In this document: one piece after another, positions 22,761 through 35,028 of the stretch
Position numbering within the stretch: the stretch's first letter is position 1
Layout: each line of letters starts with the position of its first letter
Assembly: GCA_026826555.1 (NCBI GenBank)
Contig: JAKSZT010038955.1
Span: 304,357-368,356 of the forward strand
Direction: 5' to 3'
DNA length: 64,000 bases
Source of the DNA: Tolypeutes matacus
Lineage: Eukaryota; Chordata; Mammalia; Cingulata; Chlamyphoridae
Notes under the pieces: model-generated
Databases searched by the model: none
Told to the model about the DNA's origin: nothing
The model's input: the letters and a program-made list of their open reading frames with translations, nothing else
Position numbers and translations under genes: made by a program

Positions 22761-23210
22761 TCTCTTGCACAGTAATACATGGCTGTGTCCTCAACTCTCA
22801 GGTCACTGAGCTTTAAATAAACTTCATTCTTGGTGGTGTTCCTGGTGAAGCTGAGTCAGGACTAAAAAGTAGGGTTATAGCTCATGCTTCTACTACTAAT
22901 TATCCTGCCTACGAACTCCAGCCCCTTTCTTGGAGTCTGGCACACCCTGCCCATATGATTGCTGGTTAAAGAGGTTTCAGAGGCTTTGCAGGTGAGGGAC
23001 AAGGTCTGCCAGGACTTCACCAGGCCAGGTCCTGATTCCTGCAGCTGCCCCTGGGACAGGACACCTGAGGACAAGGAGAATCACAGTGAGTCCTGTGCTC
23101 AGATGCATTATCCCCATGACCGTCATGTCTGAATCCCTGAGACACTCACATCTGGGAGCTGCCACCAGAAAGAAACACAAGGCTTTCATGTTCTTGTGGG
23201 TGAAGTCCAT
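22754..23210 (-). pseudogene. IGHV pseudogene, clan II (IGHV4-like)
   Basis: Leader exon 23150-23210 encodes MDFTHKNMKALCFFLVAAPR, closely similar to IGHV4-type leaders. The donor is GTGAGT, the acceptor is CTCAG before 23064, and the V exon is 22761-23064. FR1 is nearly normal (GQLQESGPGLVK) with the first Cys kept. FR2 has lost the invariant Trp (GRVCQTP). A TAG after YNPTF and a TGA two codons later end the frame at the CDR2/FR3 border. FR3 then resumes to [10 protein letters not shown]. Promoter octamer and splice sites are still good, so it may have been inactivated recently. Confidence 0.92.
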
Positions 23211-23298
23211 GAGGCCTGGAAAATGTATTTCTTGACATAGAAGGAACCTAAATTTAAGTAAATCTGTGGTTTCATTTCATCTGTCTGCCAATGTGGTG

Positions 23299-23306
23299 AT
23301 TTGCAT
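23299..23306 (-). promoter_or_regulatory. Perfect V-promoter octamer
   Basis: Plus strand atttgcat is an exact reverse octamer (ATGCAAAT on the coding strand), 89 bp upstream of the leader ATG. It is the B-cell Oct-1/Oct-2/OCA-B site of heavy-chain V promoters. Confidence 0.85.
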
Positions 23307-23349
23307 TTGGAAGGTAACTGTTTATAAAATAAAAGGGGATGGGAATGGT

Positions 23350-23515
23350 CCTTGACTTATGGGCACTTTGGGGGTAGGATGATGGTTGAGCCCTTGGAGA
23401 ACACAGTCCTCTCCCTGGATACCCTCTCACCAAACCAGGTTCCTTTATTTTCAGGCAGGACATGTGCTGAATGAGTTGATCAGGGATTCAGATGCAGCCA
23501 AGGATCAAGGATGGC
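23350..23515 (-). repeat. V-upstream duplicated block, copy 3
   Basis: Third copy of the block at 783-965 and 6040-6215, with cagatgcagccaaggatcaa near its distal end. The relative position to the leader is the same. Confidence 0.7.
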
Positions 23516-24059
23516 TTTGGAAATATAGCCATTGTGCCACAACCCCAATCATTGTATATATGTATGTGTCATGAAGGAAATTTGAATATAACATATTGCA
23601 AACTGCCAATTTAATGATATCAGGTATAGATTAAATAATAAATATGGTAAGGCATTCATCCCTAGCCCTGTCACCATGTGGGTGACAGCAATATGAGGTC
23701 AAAAGGACTTGTCCTGGACACGAAAGTCACCAATGATTATGACAGAAATTCAGGATGAAGGTTAGGACTGAGTGGATGAGGCACTGAGAAAATCTGTGGG
23801 TGGAAGCTCTGTGAGGGGAGGGGCAGGGAGGGAAATCAAATCCACATGTGGAGTAAATTATTTCACTGTGAGGACACTGTGTTAAAGGTTAAAGTATATT
23901 TTTCACTGGAGACTTATTTCCACATCTCCCTATTTTCTGATTTCACTGTGATATTGACATTTGGTTAATGAGCATCTGTGCATATTCTTTGTTTCACATA
24001 ACTTTATAGATTTCATTTATCAATGGAATTACCCAAATAAAGATGATTTAATGAAATTC

Positions 24060-24640
24060 TTCTAAATCTCTATCCTAAGAAAATATAGCAGGGCAAGACC
24101 CAGCCTAACTGTTTCATCACATGAAGCTGAACAGAGAAGCCATGAGAAGAAAGTCCAGATGCTGCAGGGAAGCTCCCTTATCCTTCCAATCCACCTGCTT
24201 CTCATCCTGGCCCTGGTGCCCAGTGCTCCTAGGTCTCTCCTCATCTGACCCTGGTCCTGGCCACTGGACTCCATGGTCCTGAGTGACTCCTGACTCTGCC
24301 TGTGCCTCTGCCCCTGAACCAGGATCCTGAGCTTGGTGCTCCTTAGATGCCCCAGGGATCAGTCTCACCTGCCTTGCAGTGAGCTGAGACACTGGGCTTC
24401 TTCTCATTTTCCTGCACTGTGGGTCCCACCATCTGATCCTGAGCATCCAGGTTATTGGATATAAGTGGCAGCTGGAACTATCCTTGACAGGCATCCTGGT
24501 CATGGATGGCTGAGCTACAGTTGTGGTCAGTATGGCTGCTGTAGCTGCCCAACATTCCTCTGGGTTCCAACAGAGCCCATGGGCATCAAAACTTCTTATT
24601 CTGCTCTCTACTGAAATGTCCATGCATCCTCAGGGACACT
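24060..24640 (-). other. Unassigned GC-richer segment with a 168-codon open frame
   Basis: The minus frame 24117-24623 is open. Its second half is polar and rich in Gly, Gln, Glu and Ser (EHQAQDPGSGAEAQ, GQDEKQVDW). I do not recognise it, and no splice sites or promoter were identified. A short stretch including the DEKQVD codons recurs in the minus frame at 42373-42669, just 3' of the intact V gene, so this may be a low-copy IGH-locus repeat, not a gene. Confidence 0.3.
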
Positions 24641-24789
24641 GGTCAGTGGTCAGAACAACTGTTCACTGGGAGAGAAGGGAACATGCAGACTCTTAAAGGA
24701 AACTCCTTGTGAAAATCATCCCCTCCCCTGCCTTTGTCTGCAAATGGTCCTGGAGCTGTGTTGTCCTGAGAGACCCCTAGAAGCTACTC

Positions 24790-24900
24790 TGTATGGAAGC
24801 TTTCAATATGGGCTCACATTGACTTTCCTTCCTTGTGTGCCTCAGCCAATAATATATGGCTGTGTCCTCCCTCTCAGACTATTCATTAGCAGACAGTGCA
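24790..24900 (-). pseudogene. IGHV relic (FR3 end only)
   Basis: The minus strand at about 24891-24844 reads SEREDTAIYYW, the end of FR3 with the second conserved Cys changed. The 3' flank (gtcctgagagacccctag at 24755, then ggctcacattgact) matches V 3' flanks elsewhere in the window. No FR1, CDR or leader is present beyond 24900, so the segment was truncated. Confidence 0.65.
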
Positions 24901-25339
24901 TACTAATTTCCATTACAACCTGTATTCTATGGACACACGTAAATCACCCTCATCAGGAAATTAATACATGTCACAAAATTTTAAAGAAAAATAAAAATAC
25001 AGTTAATTTAGTTCAATATACAATATCTAAATTATAACACAAAAAACATTTAAATTTGGGAAAAGAGAATAGATAATCCTAGAAATGTGGGTCAAAAATC
25101 ACAAAGATTAATATAGGTATGATTGGAATGCCAAAAGGATAAAGAAAAGGGTACAGGGGAAAATAAACACTTGATGTGATATTGGTCAATTTTTTCCACA
25201 AATTTAATGACAAACACTAATTACAGATTCAAGAATCTTGGATAAACACAAGCATGATAAGCACACATACACTCACACTCAGAGAGAGAGAGAGACATAT
25301 ATTCTGCTAAAACTGCTGAAGTGCAAAGACTAAATGTTG
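24901..25339. other. AT-rich intergenic DNA
   Basis: No feature recognised apart from a short (GA)n run near 25282-25293. Confidence 0.4.
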
Positions 25340-25640
25340 AAGAGAACCAATGGCTGTATATGATGTCCTGCTCTCAGAGGAATAAGAAATCTAAATACAA
25401 CAGACTGGTCATGAAACCATGGAAGCAAGATGGAATGATAAATTAAGTGTGGAAAGAAAAATAAAACAACTCAGATTTCTTTACCCAATGAAAAATGTCT
25501 TTAAATTGGCAGAAACTGGGAGAATTATTTCCAGCATACAACACTTCAAAAAGTGCTTAAAGGTGTTGTTCAAGAAGACTGAATATTCTTATGTCAGAAA
25601 TTTGAAGATATTAAAATAGAATGTGAAACTTAAATAAATG
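25340..25640 (+). mobile_element. L1/HAL1 ORF1 C-terminal fragment
   Basis: The open frame 25419-25619 ends with FKKCLKVLFKKTEYSYVRNL, matching the C-terminal domain layout of L1/HAL1 ORF1 proteins. No ORF2 follows, which favours HAL1. Diverged fragment. Confidence 0.5.
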
Positions 25641-25979
25641 GTGGTGAAATTTAATATTTTCTTATATAATTGCTTTTAAAGGTAACACTTTAAAGCAATA
25701 ATAATGATAATCAGACATTGTGTGTTTATAACATGCATAAAAAATTGGTGAAAACAAGGATGCAATGAGGAAAGGAAAGAATTGAAAATGTGCTGTCATC
25801 ATGTCCTTTCACACACATGGAGTGATTGAATATATTTAGGGGTAGGATTGAATGATTTTAAAATGCTTACTGTAATCTTATAGCAACCACAGAAAGCTAA
25901 TACAACAGCAATTAAATAAGTCAATAAGTATGATAAAATATATTAAAATGTTTATTAAAACCAATAGATAGAAGAAACA

Positions 25980-26430
25980 CTTGCCGAATACTAGTGATAG
26001 TGGCTGAGTTCAGGCAGCAAGACCTGAATAAAAAACCTTAGATAGTTATCATTTGGGTGCTCTTCATTTATTTCCACAATGCCAGTGAGGTCAAATCTGT
26101 GAGAAATATTGTTCAAGCCTTTTAAATTTTTATTTATTTTTTCTAATCTCCTATTGATTACTGACAAAAAGGAATTTCTCACTATAATTGTAGATTTCAT
26201 TCCTTTTGTAGAACTGTCACTTTTTATTTCACGTATTTTAAACCTCTATTATTGTAGTCATGTGCAAGTGGTACCTTATTCTACTTCTTGATTATATGAA
26301 CCCTTTATCAGTATAAATTATGCCTCTTTATTTCTCATAATAGTTATTATAATGAAGTCTAATTTGGCTAATATTTAATAAAGCCAGTTCATCTTACATT
26401 GTTTGATAGTTCAATCATACAGCATTTCCA
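25980..26430 (-). mobile_element. L1 fragment, antisense
   Basis: The runs near 26040-26180 and 26290-26390 match the antisense appearance of the L1 ORF2 5' half. Highly diverged; ends uncertain. Confidence 0.4.
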
Positions 26431-29400
26431 GATGTTAGCTTAAATTTACTACTCTTCTTTCATTCTTTAAATAAGATTCATATCCATAGCATAATTCAAT
26501 GGCTAAATGCACTATGGCTGCAGATTCTCTACATTCCCTGGGTTGGCTGTTGTCCATCATCATCTCCCCACCTGGTGTACAGGGTGGTTCCATTGAGCTG
26601 TAGAGTAGGAGTTGCAGCTCCACCAAGATTCAAGGCCCAGCTGACACATGGACAGCCCAAAGACTATGGTCTCTGAAGTACATCTACAATCTCTGGCACC
26701 ACATATAGGTTTGAAAAGAAGGGACAGATGTACCATGTGCTGGGAAGACAGATTTTGGTCCAACTCTGTCACTCTTAGGAGCAAGGATGCCAAAGTACGG
26801 CTCACTGATAAGGCACAAAATACTGGGGCTATCCACCCTGATATAAGACCTGGATGTCTCCAGAGCCCTCAGGAGCCCCTCTGGGGAGTATCCACATTGG
26901 AAGCCTATGTGGCCCTATTGAGATGTGTAAAAGCATTACCTCTGGGATGACCTTCTGACTCACTTGGAAGTCTCTTAGCCATATGAACTCATTTGTCTTT
27001 AACTTTTCCCCTTTTATTTGAGGGCTTTTTCCAGTTGTATTGCCCATTGGCACTTGATAGTAATCCCTTATTGCCAAGAAACTCATCCCTGGAAGTCATG
27101 TCCCACGCTGGGAGGAAGTTAATGTATTCATGTACTGTTTAGCTTAGAGAGAGGCCACATTTGAGTGACAAGGTGGCTTACTGGAGGAAACCCTTAGGCA
27201 CTCCATAACAATAGGCTAAGTTTCAGTTTCAAGAGCCAAGACTCACAAAGCTAGTCATTAATAACAAGAGTACATCAGTGGATCATCCTTCTTTGTCAGA
27301 CACGGCCCCTGCACTTGGGGGGCTGTTGCTACTCTCTTGGAGAATATGACAGAGCTCTCCAGGATGGGAATTCAGTATGCTCTCATTTTTTGAGTGGTTC
27401 TCCACCCACTGTGAACATGCCCCATGAGCATTTGAACAATTTTATATACCTTTTATGTATGTTCAGGTGAACTTCCTCTCTTGCACCCCCCATCCCTCAT
27501 ACCCCCCACCAATGAGCCTCTCCTGCCCCAGTTGTAACCCGTCTGTGATGCAAAGATTCTTTAAAGATGAATCTAATACAATAGCCAAACACAATTAATA
27601 AGAAAATGTAATAATAACAATGTTTAAATGCAAGAGATAGAATACATGAAAACTTAAAAAAAAACAACTAAAATTAAAATGAATTTAAAAGATTGGATTA
27701 TTAAAAAAATGAGAAAAAAATTTAAAATTAATATATATATATATTTTTTACATTTTGCCTTTTATCACTGCAATATCTCTGTCCAGTCTGTACCGTGACA
27801 CCTTCCCCTTCTCACTCCCCAGTGTCTCACTATTTTTCATTTAATTTTCAAAGAAGTTTTAAGTCACAGCAAAGTCACACACCAAATTCAAGACACTCTC
27901 ATATAACCAAACTCCTCCCCTTTACTCATCCTATATTAAAAGCTTTTTGTATGTGGATGGTAGCATTGTTATAACTGATATACAGATAGTGAAATATAGC
28001 TATTAAACATTGTCAATGGTTTACAGTACGGTTTACATTTTGGATCATACACTTTTATAAATTTTTACCATGTCCTGTGTCCATCACTGTAAGGTTTGAA
28101 AAGCATTTCCACTGACCACTAAATACCCCCTGTTTGACCTATTCTGTTATTTCCTCCCCATCCCCCTGGATCTCATGATGTCCCCTTTCTTATATCATTG
28201 GATGACAAGATTCTCTAATAGCTAGAGATGTTGACCATTTTTTCATGTGTTTTTTAGCCATTTGTAGTTCTTCCTTGGAGAAGTGTCTTTTAAGGTCACT
28301 TGCCCATTTTTTAAATGGGTTGTTCGTCTTTTTATTTTCAAGGTGTAGGATTTCATTATATATGCAGGGTATTAGGCTCTTCTCAGATATATGGTTGCCA
28401 AGTATTTTCTCCCATTGAGTAGGCTGTCTTTTTATTTTCTTGATAATGTCCTTTGAGGTTCAAAAGTTTTTAATTTTGGTAAGATCCAATTTATCTATTT
28501 TTTTTTTTTTTTCTTCTCATGCTTTGGGTGTGAAGTTCATGAAACCATTTCTTATTATAAGGTCATATAGATGCTTCCCTACATTACTTTGCAAGGTATT
28601 TATGGTCTTGGCTCTTATATTTAGATCTTTGATTCATCTTCAGTTGATTTTCATGTAAGATGTGAGATGGTTGTCCTCTCTCATTCTTTTGGATATGGAT
28701 ATCCAGTTCCCTAAGCACCACTTGTTGAAGCTGGTTTCTCTCCCAACTGAGTGAGCTTGGGCTTGGTGGCCTTGTTGAATATCAGATGACTGTACATGTG
28801 AGGATGTATATCAGAAATCTCAATTCAGTTCCATGGTCAATATGTCTATCCTTGTGCCAATGCCATGCAGTTTTGACCACTGTATCTTTGTAGTATGTTT
28901 TAAAGTCAGGTAGTGTGATATCTCCTATTTCATTTTTCTTTTTCAATATGTTTTTGGTGATTCAGGGCCTATTACCCTTCCAGATAAATTTTGTAGTTTT
29001 TCTAATTCCTTAAAAAAAATACAGTGTTGATTTCTATTGGGATTGCATTAAATCTGTAGATTAGTTTGGGTAGAATAGACATCTTGATGATGTTTAGTCT
29101 TCCTATCCATGAACAGGGAATATTCTTCCATTTATTTAAGTCTTCTTTGATTTCCTTTAATAGTGTTGTGTAGATTTGTGTGTATAAGTCCTATACATCC
29201 TTAGTTACATTTATTCCTAGGTATTTGATTCTTTTAGTTACTATTGTAAATGATATTTTTTTCTTGATTTCCTCCTCAGATTGTTCATTATTGGAGTGCA
29301 GAAATGCTACTGATTTTTGAGCATTGATCCTGTAGCCTGAGATATTACTGAACTCCCTTATATGTTTTAGAAGCTTTGTTGTAGATTTCTCAGGGCTTTC

Positions 29401-29674
29401 TAGGCATAGGATTTCACCATTGAAGATGATGTTAGCTTTGGGTTTTTCCTATATACCCTTTATCATGTTCAGAAAGTTTCCTTCTATTCCTATCTTTTGC
29501 AGTGTTTTTATCAAGAAAGGGTGTGGTATTTTGATGAATGCTTTTTCGGCATCTATAGAGATGATCCGGTGCTTTTTTTCTTTCAGTCTGTTTATGTGGT
29601 GTATTACATTGATTGATTTTCTTATGTTGAACCATCCTTGCATACCCAGGATGAATCCCACTTGGTCATGGAGT

Positions 29675-30386
29675 ATAACCCTTTTCTTTTTTTTTTTTTT
29701 TTTTTTTTTTGCNNNNNNNNNNNNNNNNNNNNNNNNNNNNNNNNNNNNNNNNNNNNNNNNNNNNNNNNNNNNNNNNNNNNNNNNNNNNNNNNNNNNNNNN
29801 NNNNNNNNNNNNNNNNNNNNNNNNNNNNNNNNNNNNNNNNNNNNNNNNNNNNNNNNNNNNNNNNNNNNNNNNNNNNNNNNNNNNNNNNNNNNNNNNNNNN
29901 NNNNNNNNNNNNNNNNNNNNNNNNNNNNNNNNNNNNNNNNNNNNNNNNNNNNNNNNNNNNNNNNNNNNNNNNNNNNNNNNNNNNNNNNNNNNNNNNNNNN
30001 NNNNNNNNNNNNNNNNNNNNNNNNNNNNNNNNNNNNNNNNNNNNNNNNNNNNNNNNNNNNNNNNNNNNNNNNNNNNNNNNNNNNNNNNNNNNNNNNNNNN
30101 NNNNNNNNNNNNNNNNNNNNNNNNNNNNNNNNNNNNNNNNNNNNNNNNNNNNNNNNNNNNNNNNNNNNNNNNNNNNNNNNNNNNNNNNNNNNNNNNNNNN
30201 NNNNNNNNNNNNNNNNNNNNNNNNNNNNNNNNNNNNNNNNNNNNNNNNNNNNNNNNNNNNNNNNNNNNNNNNNNNNNNNNNNNNNNNNNNNNNNNNNNNN
30301 NNNNNNNNNNNNNNNNNNNNNNNNNNNNNNNCCAGGGTGTCTCCGGAGCTCTCAGGAACCCCACTGAGTGGGGTGATAACCCTTTT
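29675..30386 (-). mobile_element. L1 3'-UTR-only insertion with target duplication, spanning the gap
   Basis: The 11-nt word ataaccctttt occurs at 29675-29685 and 30376-30386. After the left copy comes a poly-T run (an antisense poly-A tail), then the gap. Before the right copy, 30332-30375 is the reverse complement of L1 3' UTR as seen at about 56685-56728. So a severely 5'-truncated L1 inserted antisense into the older L1. Confidence 0.8.
29713..30331. other. Assembly gap (N)
   Basis: 619 undetermined bases. Open frames drawn through this interval are meaningless. Confidence 1.
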
Positions 30387-31660
30387 GATATGTTGTTGAA
30401 TGTGATTAGCAAGTATTTTGTTGAGGATTTTAGCATCTAGGTTCATTCAATAAATTGGTCTGTAATTTTCCTTTCTTGTGGTATGTTTGTTTGGCTTTGG
30501 TATTAGGGTAATTTTGGCATCATAGAATGAGTTAGGCAATGTTCCTTCTACTGCTATTTTTTGGAAGAGCTTAAACAGAATTGGTGTTAGATATTTCCAG
30601 AATGTTTGGTAGAATTCAGCTGTGAAGCCATCTGGTCCTGGGCTCTTCTTAGGTGGGAGGTTTTTGATGACTGAGTCTGTCTCTTTACTTGTAATCTGAC
30701 TGTTGAATTCATCAATTTCTTCTTTCATGAATGTGGGCTGTTTGTTAGTTTCTAGGAATTTGTCCATTTCCTCTAAATTATTCTTATGGGCATATAATTT
30801 TTCAAAATATCCTCCTATGATACTCTTTATTTCGGTTGGGTCAGTAGTGGTATCCCCTTTTCATTTTGTGTATTTGCATCTGCTCTCTCTTTTCTTTTTT
30901 TGTCTGGCTAAGGTTTTGCCAATTTTATTGATCTTCTCAAAGAACCAGATTTGGGTTTGTTTATTTTTCCTAGTGCTTTCTTCTTTTCTATTTCATTCAG
31001 TTCTGCCTAATCTTTGTTATTTCTTTCTTTCTACTTCCTTTGGGGTTAGTTTGTTGTTGTTTTTCCTATTCTTTCAGGTGTGCAGTTACGACTTCAATTT
31101 TAGCTCTTTCTTCTTTTTTAATATATGCATTTATGGCTATGAATTTACCCCTCAATATAGTTTTGGCTCCATCCCATAGATTTTAATATGTTGTGCTGTC
31201 ATTTACATTTGATTCAAGGTAGTTACTGATTTCTTTTGAGATTTCCTCCTTGACCCATTGTAGTTTAGCTTCCATATATTTGTGCCTAATTTGGTTCTCC
31301 TGCTGTTAGTGAATTCCAATTAATTCCATTGTTGTCAGAAAAATACTTTGTATAATCTCAATCTTTCTGAACTCATTGAGAGTTGTTTTGTGGCCTAGCA
31401 TGTGGCCTATCTTGGAGTATCATCCATGTGTACTCCAGAAGAATGTATATCCAACTGTATTTGGGTGTATACATTCTGTATATGTCTATAAGGTCCTGGT
31501 CCTTTAATGTATTATTCAGAGTCTTTCTTTCTTTATTGATTGTATGTCTAGATGTTCTATCTAGTGGTGATAAAGGTGTATTAAGTTCCCACTACTAAGG
31601 TAGAGTCATTTATTTCTCCACTTCCTCAATAGGGTTTGTATGTTTTCCACCATTATTTCC

Positions 31661-31790
31661 TCCTTAGTTGAGGACTAATGAAAAAAGGTGGAATGTAAGA
31701 ACCACAACAGAAAGCAGAAAGTGGAAAGAAAAAGGAAGGAAAATAGATAGCGTTGTTAGACAAAATACATTCCAGAGAATGGAAAATCAA
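31661..31790 (-). mobile_element. L1 5'-UTR-like scrap between opposed L1 copies
   Basis: The stretch ggtggaatgtaagaa...cagaaagtggaaag matches the reverse complement of 62378-62440, the 5' UTR of the L1 at the window end. It lies between the truncated antisense L1 and the plus-strand L1 that starts near 31790. Confidence 0.55.
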
Positions 31791-34700
31791 GGAATAAAAG
31801 TACAGCAGATAAGCAATCCATTTAAAGAGTGGGCAAATGACCTGAATAGAAACTTCTCCAAGGAAGAAATAGAAATGGCTAAAAAGCACATGAGAAAATG
31901 TTCAACATCACTTGCTATCAGGGAAATGCAAATCAAAACTACAATGAGATACCATCTTATACCCATAAGAATGGCAGCTATTAAAAAAACAGCAGACTCT
32001 ATGTGTTGGAGAGGATGTGGAAGAATAGGAACCCTCCTCCACTGCTGGTGGCATTGTGGAATGGCCCAGCCACTGTGGAGGACAGTTTGGTGGATCCTCA
32101 GAAAACTAACAATAGATCTTTTGTATGATCCAGCAATTCCACTGCTTGGTATAAACCCAGAAGAACTGAAAGCAAAGACACAAACAGATATATGCACACC
32201 AATGTTCATAGCAGCATTGTTCACCATTGTCAAAAGTTGGAATCAGCCCCGGCACCCATCAACAGATGAATGGATAAGCAAAATGTGGTACATATATACA
32301 ATGGAATATTACTCAGCTGTAAGAAGGAGTAAAGTGCTAACACATGGAATAACGTGGGTGAATTTTGAAGACCTTATGTTGAGTGAAGCAAGCCACTGAT
32401 TTGAACTGAGGAAAGTGAGCAGTCTCTGAGAACCATTGTCTGAAATATAGGTTAACAAGGGAAAGAAAGAGAAGAGTAAGCTGTGAGCCATCACCAATAT
32501 GGACATAATCTATGGTAAAGGGATAGAGTATAGTTGTATACTGAAGGATAGGACAGATAGGTAGTGATATTAACGGGTATAGTGGTGCAGGGTTGTTAGG
32601 TGTTTAGATTAGGAAGGGCAGGTTGGAATATCCAGGGTATGTAACTATGAATCTTCTCATTCCTTGAATCAACACAGGGGAGTGTCATATGCCCCAGGGG
32701 GATGGGGAGGATGGAACAGTTACGATCAAATGGGGTATTTAGTGGTCATGGGAAATGTTTTTCATTACCTTACAGTAATGGACACAGGACATGGTAAATA
32801 TCATAAAAATTATTAAACTGTACCGTCTAAATAGTAAACTATACTGTAAACGATTGACAATGTTTAGTTGCTATATTTTACTATCTCTATAACAGGTATA
32901 ACAATGCTAACATCCATTTTTAAAAAGAAGTTTTAATATGGGGTGGGGAAGGGGAAGGAGGTTGTGTATGTGGGAGTCTTTAGTATTCAGTGTGTGACTT
33001 TGCTGTGACCTAAAACTTCTTTGAAAATAAAATGAAAATTTAGGAAACACTGGGGAATGAGAGGGGGAAGGTGTCACGGTACACGGACATCCGATAATAG
33101 AGTGATAAAAGGAAAAAAGAATAATTTTTTAAAAGGAATTTTTTTTGTATTTTCCTCATTTTTTTGAATGTCCCAATCAGTTAATTATATTTTATTTTTA
33201 GGATTTTTTTTTCTTCTGAGTTTCCTTTTATTTTTCTCTTGCATCTAAGCTTATCATTATTCTTTCTTTTTACAATTAATTTTTTTTTTGGTTATTATAT
33301 GGGTTTCATGTTCAAGGAAGGTTTAGAACACAGAAGGGTTACAACAGGGGCTGCAGAGGATCATTAGTGGGAGGTGTCTGGGATGGGGGATTCATGGGAG
33401 TAAGTTCCTCTGAATATACATGTAAGATATATAAAATTGTTCAAATGATCAAGGGATGGGGCATGGTCACCATGGGTAGAAAATCAATCAATAAATGAGG
33501 GCATCTGAATTCCCAGTCTGGAGAGCTCTGCTACATTCTCCAAGGGAGCACCAACAGTCCCCTGAGTTCAGGGGCAGTGTCTGGCAAAAGAGGATGGCCC
33601 ACTGATGGGTTCTTGCCATCGATGACTAGCCTTATGAGTCTTTGCTCTTATAATTGAAACTTAGCCAACTGTTATGGGGTGCCTAAGGGTTGCCACCTGA
33701 GAGCCTCCTTGTTGCTCAAATGTGGCCTGTCTCTAAGCCAAACTCACCATATGAATGCATTTCCTTCCACCCAATGTGGGGCATGACTTCCGGGGATGAG
33801 CCTCCCTGGTAATGAGGGATTAATACCAAGTGCCAACTGGCAACACAATTGGAAAAAGACCTTGAATAAAGGGGGTAAAGGTAAAGAGAAATGAGTTCAT
33901 GTGGTTAGGAGACTTCAAAGAGAGTCAGGAGGTCAACCCAGAGGTAATGCTTACACACGCCCCAGTAGGATCTCATAGAACACCAAAGTGTATATCACCC
34001 AACACAGAGGGGCTTCTGAGGGCTCTGGGGACACACAGATTTTATATAAGGGGGGGATAACCCAAGAGATTGATGCCTTATTAGTGAGCTCTACTTTGGA
34101 ATCTGTGCTCCTGAGCGTGACAGAGTTGGACTCAAATAAGTCCTCCCTCCACATCGTCCATCAGTCCCTTTTATTCAAACCTATATGTGATGCTGGAGTT
34201 TTTAGGTGTACTTCCAGAGACTTGAGCCTATGGCCTACCTATGCACCAGCTGTGCCTGGAATCTCAGTGGAGCTGCAACTCCGACCCTACAGCTAAATGG
34301 ACTCATCCAAGTTACCTGGCGAGGAGGCGACGTGGGCAATGGCCATCCAGGGAATGGAGAGGCCCTGCAGCTGCAGGCAGGATAATCCTATCCACCATGT
34401 CCATGGGACATAAGCCCTCTCTCACTTGGAGGTGGAGTGGACATCACCATCCCAGTCTCCTCAGGATTGGAGGAAGAGCTATGGACTAGAGTGGACTTAA
34501 TGTTATTCTGTTGTAGACATATTGTGATTCAAGCAATAGAAGAAATTATAACAGTGAGGTGGAGCCGGTGGCCACTGGACACTTTCAGTGCAGGGAGGGG
34601 ATGTGCAGTTGAAATACAGGGGCTTTTTCAGGATTTTTAGGTTGTCCTGAGTGCCATTGTGGCGATGGATGTAGGGCATTTTAAATCAGCACACACCATT

Positions 34701-35028
34701 CAGAACTGTGTGGGAGAGAGTGTGGTCTACGATGTGAACTGTGGTCTATGGTTGATGGCAAGGCCCCAAGATGTGTAAGTCCATTGAGGGTGATGGGTCA
34801 CACTTGTGGGAGATGTTTGTGTGGGATGTGGTGGGAGGCGTGGGAGGTGGGGAACATGGGAATCCCGGTAGGTTCCATGTAATATTTTAGGTAATCTAAG
34901 CACCTCTTAAAAATATATATATATAACATTTTTGTAAGCTAATGCACATATATGCATATATATTTACATATCATTTTACAAATATTGGTATGTATTGTGA
35001 AAAAATTGATTTTTACCCACAATAAAAA
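31790..35028 (+). mobile_element. 5'-truncated L1 with long 3' UTR
   Basis: The end of ORF2 (31790-32398) is open, including [19 protein letters not shown], the Cys-rich C-terminal motif of L1 ORF2, and [20 protein letters not shown] near the end. The 3' UTR follows to about 35028 and matches 55261-57720 along its length. It ends at ...cacaataaaaaa with only a short A run and a G stretch. Confidence 0.88.

Larger units (their letters stand above)
26430..31660 (-). mobile_element. Xenarthran-type L1, antisense, long 3' UTR, 5'-truncated
   Basis: From left to right: distal 3' UTR (26430-27560), proximal 3' UTR (27690-28190), then antisense ORF2 to about 31640. In the minus frame 30447-30767 the block [18 protein letters not shown] precedes the RT palm. 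At 29432-29661 the palm itself (GWFNIRKS region) is seen with frame changes. The copy ends inside the endonuclease domain near 31650. It is interrupted by a later L1 3'-end insertion and an assembly gap (29686-30375). Not coding-competent. Confidence 0.85.

Noticed and set aside
22862..23074. Third V segment as functional, since FR1 is open
   Set aside because: Stop codons after YNPTF and loss of the invariant FR2 Trp; heptamer also off consensus.
29420..30446. Open frames of 240-315 codons
   Set aside because: They cross the N gap; the coded parts are antisense or sense L1 and poly-T.
31668..32399. 243-codon plus frame as a host gene
   Set aside because: The last two thirds are the L1 ORF2 C-terminal end, including its Cys motif; the first third is a 5' UTR scrap.
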